Shown: positions 16,500 to 27,325 of the stretch, one piece after another
Layout of the letters: every line of letters starts with the position of its first letter
Position numbering within the stretch: the first letter of the stretch is position 1
DNA from: an uncultured Aureispira sp.
Lineage (GTDB): Bacteria > Bacteroidota > Bacteroidia > Chitinophagales > Saprospiraceae
Direction of reading: 5' to 3'
Assembly (NCBI GenBank): GCA_905480485.1
Contig: CAJQQM010000028.1
Span: 1-38,664 of the forward strand
DNA: 38,664 nucleotides
Translations under genes and position numbers: made by a program
The notes under the pieces: model-generated
Told to the model about the DNA's origin: nothing
Seen by the model: the letters and a program-made list of their open reading frames with translations, nothing else
The model's database searches: none

Positions 16500-19493
16500 T
16501 TATAATAGCAAACGCCCCGACCAGGCCTCCAATAATGCTTCTGTTGATACGGCGACTATATTGTCAATTTTCACCTCTTTATTATTATTCACTTTGCCCA
16601 AATAAAAAGCTTTTTCACCCATTAGACGCTCAAATTTAACTTGATTTTCGGGACGAACCGAAACAACAAATCGAGAATGAGACTCAGAAAAAAGTTTGAC
16701 GTGATTCGGCAAATCACCCAAGTTATCTAAGGCTATTTCTACTCCTAATGAACCCCCAAAAGCCGATTCTACTAAAGTAACTGCCAATCCTCCATCTGAA
16801 ATATCATGACTTGACTCTATTAAAGCTTCAGCATTCGCTTGCATAACTTTTAGGTAAAGTGATTTAGCTTCTTCCTTGCGTACTTTGGGCACATTAGCCC
16901 CTAATGCATCGTGCAATCTGTAAAATTCTGATGCACCCAATTCGTCGTAAGTATTTCCTAATTGGTACACCAAATCTCCGGCAGCCTTGAATTCTGAGGT
17001 GACGGTTTTGCGAACATCATTGACCTTAGCAGTCATAGAATATAAAATGGTGGGTGGTACTGATATTTTAACACCGTCCGCTTTGAAGTCGTTTTTCATA
17101 CTATCCTTTCCAGATGTAAGAGGAATATCGAAGAAAGTAGCCATATCGTATAATGCTTCACACATCTGAACTAATTTGGCTAGTTTTACTTTTCCATCAG
17201 GATTGCCTTCAGGATGGTATTCTGAATCAGGAACGCAGAAATTATCATTGACGGACCAAAAAATCCCGTCATTAGATTGCGTGTTGGGCAAACTACCTCC
17301 GGCAGAAATAATTTGACGCATTGCCTCGTCAAAGGCTCCGGCAGACATTTCATAGGCATCGATGTCGCCGTATCGTGGCAAAATGCCGTTCGAAACGGCT
17401 ACCCCTTCAAAACTATCAAAGCCAAAACGCATGATAGCAGCATCTTGTGGTGCTTTTCCTTCCGGGCCCATAAGAGGTTTGATAATGGTTTTGCCTTTTA
17501 CTTCGTGGTCGTATTGACGGATAATAGATTCTCTTGAACAAATATTAAGACTGCCCATCAAAGCCAATAAAGTCTCGTTATAATTTATATCTGTAGGTAA
17601 AGTTGGTTCGGTCAAACTTGGTTTTTCCCATTCGGCATACATGATTTTTTGAGGATCACCTTCATGCAAAAACTTCATGTCTATGTATGCGACCATCTTG
17701 TCCTTGTAGCGAATATCTAAAAACCCATCGTTGCTAAAATTACCAATATCTGTCAATTCGACTTCCATGGCTTTTGCCATAGCGAATAAGCTGTCTATGT
17801 GTTTGGATTCGATAACCAAGGTCATCCGTTCCTGTGATTCCGATACGAATATCTCCCAGGGTTTTAGCCCAGCGTATTTGAGGGGCACCTGGTCAAGTTG
17901 AACTACTGCCCCGCCCGATATTGTAGCTAATTCACCAATAGAAGAAGAAAGTCCTCCAGCCCCATTATCAGTACTACATTTGACCAAGCCTGCTTCACAA
18001 GCTTTGACCAAAAAATCTGCCATCTTCTTTTGGGTAATTGGACTTCCTATCTGAACCGCAGAAGATGGAGAATGTTCATCGATTTCGATAGAAGAAAAAG
18101 TTGCTCCATGAATACCGTCTTTGCCTACTCGGCCTCCGGCCACAACGATGCGATCATCGGCATCAATTGGTTTTTCCCAAGAGTCCATTCCTTTGTAGTG
18201 ATAAGGCATGAGTGCCCCCGTGCCGCAATAAACAAGCGGTTTTCCGCTGTATCGATCATCAAAAACAACAGAACCGTTAACCGTTGGCACACCTGATTTG
18301 TTGCCACCATCCTCGATACCAGAAACTACTCCTTCCATAATTCTTCGAGGGTGTAATTGTCCGGTTAATAAAGGTTTGTCATAATCAGGATCTCCGAAAC
18401 ATAAAACATTTGTATTAAACAAAAGACGCCCCCCTCCGATACCCGTACCGAGTGGGTCCCGATTATTACCTAAAATACCTGTAATCGCTCCTCCGTAAGG
18501 ATCTAAAGCAGAAGGAGAATTATGCGTTTCTACTTTCCAAACAAACAGCTTGTCTTTGGTTGCTTTAACTACGCCCGCATTGTCCGAAAACACCTTGACC
18601 AACCATTCATTTTGATTCGCCTCTAAACTTTCTTGAACTTTAGATGTGGTGCCTTTTATAAACGTTTTGAACAAAGAATTGATTTGTTTTTGTTCGCCTG
18701 TTTCGTTATTTTTATAATGAATGACAGCATTGAACTCTTTGTGTTTGCAGTGTTCCGACCAAGTTTGTCCTAATATTTCGAGCTCGCAATCAGTCGGTGC
18801 TGTACCAAGACCTACTTTTTGGCGGTCAGCTATAGTCTGTGCATCTTTATAATAATGCACAATAGCCTTCATTTCAGCCAAATTTAGCGCAAGCACCATC
18901 TCTTTAGACAACTGAATAAGTTGCTGATCATCTAAGTTGATATTGATGGTATTGACGGTTTCATCGGCTGCCATTTTTACTTCAGGTACATAAGGAACAA
19001 AACTAATCTGACCAGCATTGTTGTGATAGCTGTAGCTAAAGTGGTTGATTAAAGGGTTGCCTAATAAACGCTTAGCGATGGTTTGAAGCGCTTCTTCTGA
19101 CAGCTTATTTTCGAAATAGTAAATCTCTTGCGAAAAGATGTGTTGTGTATTTACATCGGCATCGATATTGAAAAAGTCAACCCAGGCCATTTGCGCAGAG
19201 GTTCCCTCATCATCGGTCACCCCCGGAAGTTGAGCAATTGCAATACAAGATTGAAATTCAGAAGGCTGATACAAGGTATTGACCAAAATTTCGTCGGTTA
19301 CAGCATCCTTGATACACCGATTGGCATAATCTTTTAAATCATCCTCTGAAGCTTCGTAGTTGACAGAAAAGAGCTTTGAACTTTTTACTTTTCCAGTTTC
19401 AATTCCTAATTGATTCAAACATTTAGAAGCTACCTTATTGCCTTTTACGTCAACAATATGTGGTTTTAATAAAATTTGAATAGAAGCTGTCAT
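16500..19493 (-). CDS. purL: FGAM synthase, long PurL with PurS-like N-terminal region
   Basis: Synthetase subunit converting FGAR to FGAM (fourth step). At 997 residues it is intermediate between the small PurL (about 720-800) and the E. coli-type large PurL (about 1,295), because it has the PurS-like N-terminal part but no glutaminase domain. Residues 1-170 form the PurS-like region. The linker motif is PTDCELEILGQTWSEHCKHK. The ATP-binding region includes KVETHNSPSALDPYGGAITG. The duplicated AIRS-type core shows DNGAGGLSSSIGEL and later SSHDISDGGLAVTLVE. The separate purQ follows directly. This domain partition explains the absence of a purS gene. Confidence 0.96.
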   Translation of the reverse strand: MTASIQILLKPHIVDVKGNKVASKCLNQLGIETGKVKSSKLFSVNYEASEDDLKDYANRCIKDAVTDEILVNTLYQPSEFQSCIAIAQLPGVTDDEGTSAQMAWVDFFNIDADVNTQHIFSQEIYYFENKLSEEALQTIAKRLLGNPLINHFSYSYHNNAGQISFVPYVPEVKMAADETVNTININLDDQQLIQLSKEMVLALNLAEMKAIVHYYKDAQTIADRQKVGLGTAPTDCELEILGQTWSEHCKHKEFNAVIHYKNNETGEQKQINSLFKTFIKGTTSKVQESLEANQNEWLVKVFSDNAGVVKATKDKLFVWKVETHNSPSALDPYGGAITGILGNNRDPLGTGIGGGRLLFNTNVLCFGDPDYDKPLLTGQLHPRRIMEGVVSGIEDGGNKSGVPTVNGSVVFDDRYSGKPLVYCGTGALMPYHYKGMDSWEKPIDADDRIVVAGGRVGKDGIHGATFSSIEIDEHSPSSAVQIGSPITQKKMADFLVKACEAGLVKCSTDNGAGGLSSSIGELATISGGAVVQLDQVPLKYAGLKPWEIFVSESQERMTLVIESKHIDSLFAMAKAMEVELTDIGNFSNDGFLDIRYKDKMVAYIDMKFLHEGDPQKIMYAEWEKPSLTEPTLPTDINYNETLLALMGSLNICSRESIIRQYDHEVKGKTIIKPLMGPEGKAPQDAAIMRFGFDSFEGVAVSNGILPRYGDIDAYEMSAGAFDEAMRQIISAGGSLPNTQSNDGIFWSVNDNFCVPDSEYHPEGNPDGKVKLAKLVQMCEALYDMATFFDIPLTSGKDSMKNDFKADGVKISVPPTILYSMTAKVNDVRKTVTSEFKAAGDLVYQLGNTYDELGASEFYRLHDALGANVPKVRKEEAKSLYLKVMQANAEALIESSHDISDGGLAVTLVESAFGGSLGVEIALDNLGDLPNHVKLFSESHSRFVVSVRPENQVKFERLMGEKAFYLGKVNNNKEVKIDNIVAVSTEALLEAWSGRLLL

Positions 19494-19529
19494 GCTATCT
19501 TTTTTATATTTATAATAAATTCATTCCTT

Positions 19530-20609
19530 TTAGGAATGTTTATATACGATACAATTGGCATGCATTCCTGCTCCAACAGAAGCAAAAACAACAATATCTC
19601 CTTTTTGAATACTTTGTCCATGCATCGCACCTTTCATGATTAAATCCAAGACTGTTGGAACGGTAGCTGCAGAACTATTCCCGAGTTTGTGAACCACTAG
19701 AGGCATCATGCCTTCAGGATAATCTTGGTATCCATTTAATTCATACAGCCGTTTTATGATAATTTTATTCATTTTCATGTTGGCTTGATGCATCACAAAC
19801 TTATTGACATCTTCCAGCTTCAAGCCAGCTTTTTCAAGGCATTCATTCATTGCCACAGGCACTTTCGAAACAGCGTATCTAAATACACCCTTTCCATACA
19901 TACGAATGTACTGCCCTTCTATGTCGGGCTTGAGCGAATCACCCATTTTCAGGTGATCTGCTTCGTTGACACAATCAGAGACAGTTACATGAGACAAAAC
20001 CCCTACAGGAGCATCAGCAGGTGATTCAATGCGTTCTAAAATTGCCGCACCACCGCCGTCGGCAAACAACATACCGTCGATATCATGCGGATCTGTCATT
20101 CTAGATACCGTATCGGCCCCAACCACCATTACACGGTTCACGTCGCCCGATCTTAGGTAATATTCGGCTTGAATAAAGGCTTGCACCCAGCTAGGGCAGC
20201 CAAATAAAATATCATAGGCAACACATCTTGAATTTTTGATACCCAAATTGTGTTTTACTTTAGCAGCTAAATTCGGCAACATATCCGATTGAATTGTGCC
20301 GTGGTTGACATCACCAAAATTATGCGCAACAATTATGTAGTCGAGAGTTTCGGGATCAATACCAGCATCTTCTATCGCCAAAAGAGCTGCTTGTGTCCCC
20401 AAATCAGAAGCATTCACCCCTTTTTCGGCAACCCGCCGTTCGACAATTCCAGCTACCTCTTCAAACTTAGCAGTAATCGCTTCGTTTGTTTTGGTCATGA
20501 GCTCATGGTCTTTGTTAAAAAACGTATTACTCCAAAATGCACTATTGGCCTTTTTTACGGTTGGTAAAACAGAACCTGTACCTATTATTTTAGAACTAAA
20601 CCGATTCAT
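19530..20609 (-). CDS. Beta-ketoacyl-ACP synthase III family protein (FabH-like)
   Basis: Thiolase-fold condensing enzyme of the KAS III family; 359 residues from the ATG at 20609 (a TTG three codons upstream is less likely). The catalytic triad is visible: C138 in DILFGCPSWVQ, H274 in FVMHQANMKMN and N311 in KLGNSSAATVP. The N-terminal part contains an extra stretch after GTGSVLP (about residues 21-55) compared with E. coli FabH. This suggests a family member that may prime fatty acid or a specialised acyl product rather than the housekeeping FabH. It sits between purM (93 bases upstream) and purL (36 bases downstream) in the purine run with no obvious metabolic link. Confidence 0.85.
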   Translation of the reverse strand: MNRFSSKIIGTGSVLPTVKKANSAFWSNTFFNKDHELMTKTNEAITAKFEEVAGIVERRVAEKGVNASDLGTQAALLAIEDAGIDPETLDYIIVAHNFGDVNHGTIQSDMLPNLAAKVKHNLGIKNSRCVAYDILFGCPSWVQAFIQAEYYLRSGDVNRVMVVGADTVSRMTDPHDIDGMLFADGGGAAILERIESPADAPVGVLSHVTVSDCVNEADHLKMGDSLKPDIEGQYIRMYGKGVFRYAVSKVPVAMNECLEKAGLKLEDVNKFVMHQANMKMNKIIIKRLYELNGYQDYPEGMMPLVVHKLGNSSAATVPTVLDLIMKGAMHGQSIQKGDIVVFASVGAGMHANCIVYKHS

Positions 20610-20702
20610 GATAAACAATTAGCTGTGTTAACTTAAAAGTGTAGCATCAGATGATCAAGCAATGTTGCGTTAAGCCGGCAACTCTTTTCGACAATCTCCT
20701 TT

Positions 20703-21782
20703 TTACAGTGCTCCTTCCAAAGAAGCAATTGAGGTTTTCAAACTGATTTTTTTATCCGCAGTAATTTGACCGGCTAGCTGAGCTTCGTAGCCCATTTGTT
20801 CAGCCACATTCAATAAGGCCTGTGCCTCATTTTGATCCGAAACCAACAGCATACCGTTGCCCATATTCCAATACAAGTAGGCATCTTCTGGAGCAACATT
20901 TCCCAACTCAATCAGTTGTTGCATTACCTCTAGTGGCTCAAATAAATTATCGAGCTGAGCCCCTAAACCCGTCGCCTTAAGAACTCGTTGAAAATTGTCG
21001 ATGATTCCGCCACCCGTAATATGTGCAATGCCCGAGATTTTGGCGCCACTGTGAATCATTTTTGTAATTAAGGGTGTAAAAATCAACGATGGCGTTAGCA
21101 ATACCTCGCCCCATGTCTTTTGGCTATTATAGGCTTCATTGTGCCAATTATTGCCAAAAGATGCTTGCATGATTCTACGGATAAGCGAAAAACCATTGGA
21201 ACGAAATCCTTTGGCTTTGAGGGCAATGATAGCATCTCCTTCTTTGACTAAGGTACCATCGAAAGGTGCATCTAATTGTTCCGGAAGAATACCAATGGCC
21301 GTTGAACACCAATTAAAGTGCATCCCTGTACCGTACCCTCCGATTCGATCGCCCAATTCAGCAATTTCTCCTCCAGAAATACTCATGTTACAATAATTAC
21401 AAGCTTCATTCAAACCTTGCATCAAGGCATTGATCGCAGTCCGGTCTAATCGATTAACATCTATAATATTAGAAATGTTGGTGGGTTCAAACCCTGCCGT
21501 AGCCAAATCGTCGGCAACCATAGCCACCAAATCGAAGCCTAAGGTATGATAGATGCCGGTTCTTTCGGCCAATTCTATTTTGGTTCCAATTCCGTCAGAG
21601 GCTATTCCTATTCGCTGATTTCCAAATTTAAGCATGTTTGAAAATACACCGTCGACCTTGAGGGCTGCTTCTCCTGCTTTATTGCTTCTGTTAGAAAATG
21701 TTTTTTTGGCCCAGCCAAAGGCATCTTTAGAACATAAGTTACCCAAATCTATATCGAGTCCACTTTTATTTTGATCAGACAT
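20703..21782 (-). CDS. purM: AIR synthetase (PurM)
   Basis: Phosphoribosylformylglycinamidine cyclo-ligase, fifth purine step. It is 359 residues with the family motifs VDGVFSNMLKFGNQRIGIASDGIGTK (partly divergent at the start), DLVAMVADDLATAGFEP, SGGEIAEL and ITGGGIIDN. It is the first gene of the minus-strand run and lies behind a strong Bacteroidota -7 element at 21859-21866, about 75 bases upstream of its ATG. The divergent neighbour is guaB, so purine genes face away from a shared 401-base intergenic region. Confidence 0.94.
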   Translation of the reverse strand: MSDQNKSGLDIDLGNLCSKDAFGWAKKTFSNRSNKAGEAALKVDGVFSNMLKFGNQRIGIASDGIGTKIELAERTGIYHTLGFDLVAMVADDLATAGFEPTNISNIIDVNRLDRTAINALMQGLNEACNYCNMSISGGEIAELGDRIGGYGTGMHFNWCSTAIGILPEQLDAPFDGTLVKEGDAIIALKAKGFRSNGFSLIRRIMQASFGNNWHNEAYNSQKTWGEVLLTPSLIFTPLITKMIHSGAKISGIAHITGGGIIDNFQRVLKATGLGAQLDNLFEPLEVMQQLIELGNVAPEDAYLYWNMGNGMLLVSDQNEAQALLNVAEQMGYEAQLAGQITADKKISLKTSIASLEGAL

Positions 21783-21858
21783 TTCTAGCGTTTAAAATTT
21801 AAAAATCTTTTTGGAAAATAATTCTTTAATTTAGTTTCTATCCCTCTGAATTAAAGTG

Positions 21859-21890
21859 CAAAGGTAATATTTTTAAAAGGATAAATGCGA
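21859..21890 (-). promoter_or_regulatory. Promoter of purM (Bacteroidota type)
   Basis: On the minus strand the sequence at 21866-21859 is TACCTTTG, a perfect match to the Bacteroidota -7 element TAnnTTTG and followed by C, as is common. About 21 bases upstream is TCG, one base from the TTG -33 element, so the -33 box is imperfect. The predicted transcript starts about 70 bases before the purM ATG. Confidence 0.65.
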
Positions 21891-22119
21891 AAGATGTACA
21901 AAAATAATTTCGAAGTAATATTTTATGGAAATAGCAGGTCAAATATTTGACTTAAAATTGTTGAATGGAATGTTTCCTCCACGCTTAAAAAGAGACTATT
22001 ATTAGCTGCTTCGGATTAATTATTCTGATTAACAATGTCATAAAAAGGGTTAGTTATGAGATATTAGCTTCAATTATCACTTAATCTTGCCATTATTTTA
22101 ATTTTTGGACAGCTATATT

Positions 22120-23647
<1,528 letters not shown>

Positions 23648-23686
23648 TTCTATTTTTCAACCATTTAGCTACTTATTATAAAAAAG

Positions 23687-25228
23687 ATGAATAACCACGA
23701 ATTAGTGCTTGTTATAGACTTTGGAGGACAATACAATCAGCTGATTGCGAGACGCGTCCGTGAAGCAAAGGTGTATTGTGAAGTTGTACCCTATGATGTA
23801 ACAATCGAAACGATCCTTCAAAAAAAACCAAAAGGAATCATCTTTACAGGTGGCCCGAGCATTGCATATGACGACGATGCACCGTCGGTTGATCCCCAAA
23901 TTTTTGAATTGGGAATCCCCGTACTCGGCATCTGCTATGGCGCACAGCTTACTGCCCACCTTTTAGGCGGCAAACTAGAAGCCGCATCGAATCGAGAGTA
24001 CGGAAAGAAAACCCTGAATATTACCGCATCAGATCATCCTATCTATAAAGAGGTGGGACAAGAAACCACTTGTTGGATGAGTCATACCTATCATGTCACC
24101 TCTTTGCCAGACGGTTATAAGGTAATTGCAAAGACCGATCATTGTCCGATTGCAGCTTATGCCAACGACCAAAAAAAGATCTATGGATTTCAGTATCACC
24201 CTGAAGTGGTTCACACCCCTAAGGGCAGCCAAATGTTGCACAATTTTTTATATGAAGTCTGTCAATGCAAGGGCGACTGGGTGATGCGTAATTTTGTGGA
24301 CAGCGCCATCAAAAGCCTACGCGAACAAATAGGTGACCGCAAAGTCCTTTTAGGCTTATCTGGCGGTGTAGATTCATCGGTTGCAGCTATGCTGATACAT
24401 AAAGCAGTAGGACATCAATTGACTTGTATTTTTGTAGACAATGGTTTGTTGCGTAAGAATGAAGGAGATATGGTAGAAAAGGTTTTTACCGAACAATTTG
24501 ACCTTAATCTAGTTCGTGTGAATGCACAAGATTTATTTTTGACTAAACTTGCAGGAATAAGCGACCCTGAAGCCAAACGTAAAAATATCGGCGAAACATT
24601 TGTTCGTGTATTTGAAGCTGAAGCCGAGAAGTTAGAAGGGGTTGAACTGTTGGCACAGGGCACTATTTATCCCGACGTTATTGAAAGTGGAAGCAAACAT
24701 GCCGCAGTGATAAAAAGTCATCACAATGTGGGAGGACTTCCTGAGGATATAAAGTTTACAGGATTGGTGGAACCGCTACGAGATTTGTTTAAAGATGAAG
24801 TACGTGCCGTTGGCCGTGAAGTTGGCTTGCCGGATGCATTAGTTGACCGTCAACCCTTTCCAGGACCTGGCCTAGCCATTCGTATAATTGGCGACATAAC
24901 AGAAGACAAACTTGCCATCCTCCGTGAAGCCGACTGGGTTTACAGAGATGAAATAAAAAATGCAGGATTAAATAAAGAAATTTGGCAATATTTTGCCGTA
25001 CTAACCGGCATCAAAACCGTGGGTGTAATGGGAGATGAACGTACGTACAACTACACCATTGGGCTAAGGGCGGTAACTAGTTTAGATGGTATGACAGCCG
25101 ATTGGGCAAGAATCCCTTATCCTGTTTTGGAATCCATTTCGACACGTATTGTCAACGAAGTAAAAAATGTAAATCGTATTGTTTATGATATTACATCCAA
25201 ACCTCCGGCGACCATTGAATGGGAATAA
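23687..25228 (+). CDS. guaA: GMP synthase, glutamine-hydrolysing (GuaA)
   Basis: Aminates XMP to GMP. It is 513 residues with three domains. The N-terminal class I glutaminase has C83 in [11 protein letters not shown] and the histidine-glutamate pair in [11 protein letters not shown]. The ATP pyrophosphatase domain has the P-loop [16 protein letters not shown]. The C-terminal dimerisation domain ends [10 protein letters not shown], as is standard. Together with guaB it converts the IMP made by the divergent purine operon to GMP. The gene ends directly at a strong hairpin terminator. Confidence 0.98.
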   Translation: MNNHELVLVIDFGGQYNQLIARRVREAKVYCEVVPYDVTIETILQKKPKGIIFTGGPSIAYDDDAPSVDPQIFELGIPVLGICYGAQLTAHLLGGKLEAASNREYGKKTLNITASDHPIYKEVGQETTCWMSHTYHVTSLPDGYKVIAKTDHCPIAAYANDQKKIYGFQYHPEVVHTPKGSQMLHNFLYEVCQCKGDWVMRNFVDSAIKSLREQIGDRKVLLGLSGGVDSSVAAMLIHKAVGHQLTCIFVDNGLLRKNEGDMVEKVFTEQFDLNLVRVNAQDLFLTKLAGISDPEAKRKNIGETFVRVFEAEAEKLEGVELLAQGTIYPDVIESGSKHAAVIKSHHNVGGLPEDIKFTGLVEPLRDLFKDEVRAVGREVGLPDALVDRQPFPGPGLAIRIIGDITEDKLAILREADWVYRDEIKNAGLNKEIWQYFAVLTGIKTVGVMGDERTYNYTIGLRAVTSLDGMTADWARIPYPVLESISTRIVNEVKNVNRIVYDITSKPPATIEWE

Positions 25229-25265
25229 AAAAAGAGCGACTAGTAAATAGTCGCTCTTTTTTTTT
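25229..25265. terminator. Bidirectional terminator between guaA and rsmE
   Basis: A perfect 14-bp stem (AAAAAGAGCGACTA / TAGTCGCTCTTTTT) with the five-base loop GTAAA, followed by further T residues on the plus strand. The A-run on the left arm gives a matching T-run on the minus strand. It can therefore stop both guaA transcripts and the convergent rsmE transcript. It begins one base after the guaA stop and reaches the rsmE stop codon. Confidence 0.92.
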
Positions 25266-25968
25266 AACTATTAAGCGCTGCTACAATACTGCATGCATAC
25301 AATCCGGCTGTTTCTGTACGCAATCTAGTAGCACCAAGTCCAACTGATACAAACCCATATTTTAGCGAGACATCTACTTCCTCTGCACTAAAATCTCCTT
25401 CGGGTCCTATTAAAATACAGACCTCTTCCCCTTTAGGAATCAGCGTTTTGAAATGTTCAAGATTGCCAGACTGACAATGCGCAATGTATTTATTTTTGAA
25501 CCCGGTGTATGTTTCTAAAACTTCTTTAAATGTGACAAGCGATTCTAATCGAGGAAAAGCCGTTTGCAGCGATTGTTTTGCCGCTGAAATGATAATTTTT
25601 TGCAGCCTATCTTCTCTTACTTTTTTTCGTTCAGAATGCTTACACAATATTAAGCTAATTTTTTGAACACCCAATTCTGTAGCCTTTTCAAGCAGCCATT
25701 CGATTCTGCTTATATTTTTAGTTGGGGCAATGACTAAATGAAGATAATGTTCCTCTAAATGTTGGGTTTGTGTTTTGGATAAGATGTCTAAAACACATTG
25801 TTTTTTGGTTAACGAACGAATTGACCCTTCATATAAATAGCCCATTCCATCTGTAAATCGAACCTTGTCACCTACTTTTTTTCTTAAGGTTCGCATACAA
25901 TGCCTTGTTTCCTCAGCATCCAATAAAGCATGTTTTTCGTGTACTTCGTAGGCATAAAACAACTGCAT
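25264..25968 (-). CDS. rsmE: 16S rRNA (uracil-1498-N3)-methyltransferase (RsmE)
   Basis: SPOUT-class methyltransferase that modifies U1498 of 16S rRNA. Starting at the ATG at 25968 gives 234 residues and the typical N-terminus MQLFYAYEV. An in-frame ATG 17 codons upstream adds a basic and cysteine-containing stretch not usual for RsmE. Motifs: EETRHCMRTLRKKVGD (RNA-binding PUA-like N-domain), EKATELGVQKI, ILIGPEGDFSAEEV and LGATRLRTETAGLYA (trefoil-knot SAM site). Convergent with guaA. Confidence 0.93.
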   Translation of the reverse strand: MQLFYAYEVHEKHALLDAEETRHCMRTLRKKVGDKVRFTDGMGYLYEGSIRSLTKKQCVLDILSKTQTQHLEEHYLHLVIAPTKNISRIEWLLEKATELGVQKISLILCKHSERKKVREDRLQKIIISAAKQSLQTAFPRLESLVTFKEVLETYTGFKNKYIAHCQSGNLEHFKTLIPKGEEVCILIGPEGDFSAEEVDVSLKYGFVSVGLGATRLRTETAGLYACSIVAALNS

Positions 25969-26002
25969 AAAACAAAAAGTTTTAAAAAAATGAATACAAA
26001 AC

Positions 26003-26034
26003 TTGCATTTTAAAAACATATTGTTTTATATTTG
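26003..26034 (+). promoter_or_regulatory. Promoter of the glucosaminidase-like gene (Bacteroidota type)
   Basis: TTG at 26003-26005 and TATATTTG at 26027-26034 match the -33 and -7 consensus with a 21-base spacer. The predicted transcript begins about 40 bases before the ATG at 26084. It lies inside the extended (rejected) N-terminus of rsmE, another reason to prefer the shorter rsmE. Confidence 0.6.
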
Positions 26035-26083
26035 TAAAACAAGGGCTAAACAATATGTTTCTTTTATTTTAAAATTCTAAGTT

Positions 26084-26962
26084 ATGAACTATAATAAATT
26101 CAGCGTCGACAAAAACGGATTCTTAACAGACTTGCGTGGTGGACAGCATATCAACAGAACAGCGAATCAAAACAATTCCTATTTAGAATTTGTTGAGGTC
26201 GATTGTCAAAATTACAAATACCAAGTCGAAAACAATCATCCTTGCCACAAAGAATCGGAAAAAAACAAAAAAAGCCCTATCCAATCTATTTTGTCAGCAC
26301 TTTGGTATAGTTTGCAATGGCCTCAACTCAAACGACAACTGAGCAAGGAAGGCATGGAAGAAATCGGCAAAAGACATCGTCAAAAGCTTTTACTCCTGCT
26401 TTTAGGTGGATGGTTGTTATTTAAGTTCGATGCCACGCCTTCTGTTCAAAGTGCTTCATTAAATTACTATCCGAGCTCATCTGAAGCTATTTTATTGCCT
26501 TTCCCAGAAACAAAAAAAGCAGCTTCAATTTCTTCTGAAACTAAAATTAAATTTATCGATCGTTTTTCAAAGCTTGCAATTTCGGAGATGAATAAATTTG
26601 ATATTCCCGCCTCTATTATTTTAGCGCATGCTATTTTAGCCAGCAATTATGGTACAAGCGAATTAGCACAAAGCAAGAATAATTACTTTCAAACAACTTG
26701 CGCCGAGAACCTACTTAATGATGGCCTAATAGGTAATCATATTGCTGATAATAACTGTTATATACACTGCGAGAATGCTTGGACTAGTTTTAGAGCAAAT
26801 AGTCTTAGGCTCAGCAACAATGATTTCAGTGGCATTAAACAATATGCAAAACGCAACTATAAACTATGGTTAGATGGTTTTGATCAATTGCAGTTACCTT
26901 ACAGCAATCAACTCTCTTTAATTATTGAAGAACACAAATTATTTGACCTTGATCTAAGTTAA
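26084..26962 (+). CDS. Membrane-anchored glucosaminidase-fold (GH73/FlgJ-like) protein lacking the catalytic Glu
   Basis: 292 residues. Residues 1-100 are hydrophilic and basic towards the end (KRHRQK), followed by one hydrophobic helix at about 101-114 (LLLLLLGGWLLF). This predicts a cytoplasmic N-terminus and a periplasmic C-domain. Residues 157-285 resemble the peptidoglycan glucosaminidase domain: FIDRFSKLAISEMNKFDIPA, SIILAHAILASNYGTSELA, KNNYF and the later NAWTSFRANSLRLS. In active GH73 enzymes the segment after LAQ reads xLESGxG, and the Glu is catalytic; here it is ILASNYG with A186 in that place. It may be a non-catalytic peptidoglycan-binding or regulatory protein. The N-terminal 100 residues match nothing I recognise. 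It has its own promoter. Confidence 0.75.
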   Translation: MNYNKFSVDKNGFLTDLRGGQHINRTANQNNSYLEFVEVDCQNYKYQVENNHPCHKESEKNKKSPIQSILSALWYSLQWPQLKRQLSKEGMEEIGKRHRQKLLLLLLGGWLLFKFDATPSVQSASLNYYPSSSEAILLPFPETKKAASISSETKIKFIDRFSKLAISEMNKFDIPASIILAHAILASNYGTSELAQSKNNYFQTTCAENLLNDGLIGNHIADNNCYIHCENAWTSFRANSLRLSNNDFSGIKQYAKRNYKLWLDGFDQLQLPYSNQLSLIIEEHKLFDLDLS

Positions 26963-27325
26963 ATTTACTTAATTTTTTAAAAGAGGTCTAAAAATAACAT
27001 AATGCTCTTTAGAAGAGCTAAAGACGCTAAGTTCAGATCATGTTGAGTGTTTCTGGTTGGCAGCAATTTACAAAAGGTAATTGCTGCCTTTTTTTATGAA
27101 CGAATATCAACCCTGTATCGGCCTCAAAAATGCTGGATTCTAGATAACACCTTAGCTCCCATTTTTTTAAGCCCACAAAACATAGAATTAATCATTAAGC
27201 ATTAAAAATCTGCAAGTTACAACAAACATAATTTGAATTTTCGACTTAATTTACTTAAATTGCTGAACTAGACAAACTTAATCCCCATTACACAAAAATG
27301 TTTTGTCACCTTTTAAACCCCAACA
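26963..27325 (+). other. Intergenic region with long 3' UTR or small RNA candidate
   Basis: 363 bases without a protein-coding gene. The first part holds a small hairpin at 27004-27018 (GCTCTT-TAG-AAGAGC) and then a strong terminator at 27059-27095. This gives the upstream gene a 3' UTR of about 130 bases, or alternatively a separate small RNA of about 100 bases ending at that terminator. No matching promoter was found close upstream. From 27096 to 27325 the sequence is AT-rich with no clear TAnnTTTG; the nearest resemblance is TAATTTGA near 27230. Confidence 0.35.
27059..27095 (+). terminator. Rho-independent terminator
   Basis: Left arm GGCAGCAATT at 27059-27068 pairs with AATTGCTGCC at 27079-27088 around a ten-base loop, followed by seven T. 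It lies 97 bases after the stop of the glucosaminidase-like gene. Confidence 0.85.

Noticed and set aside
20646-20690. Small inverted repeat GTTGC / GCAAC between purM and the KAS III gene
   Set aside because: A stem of only five bases with a long loop and no T-run on the transcribed (minus) strand; not a credible terminator.
25969-26019. Extended N-terminus of rsmE starting at the upstream ATG
   Set aside because: It adds 17 residues atypical of RsmE and overlaps the divergent promoter at 26003-26034.
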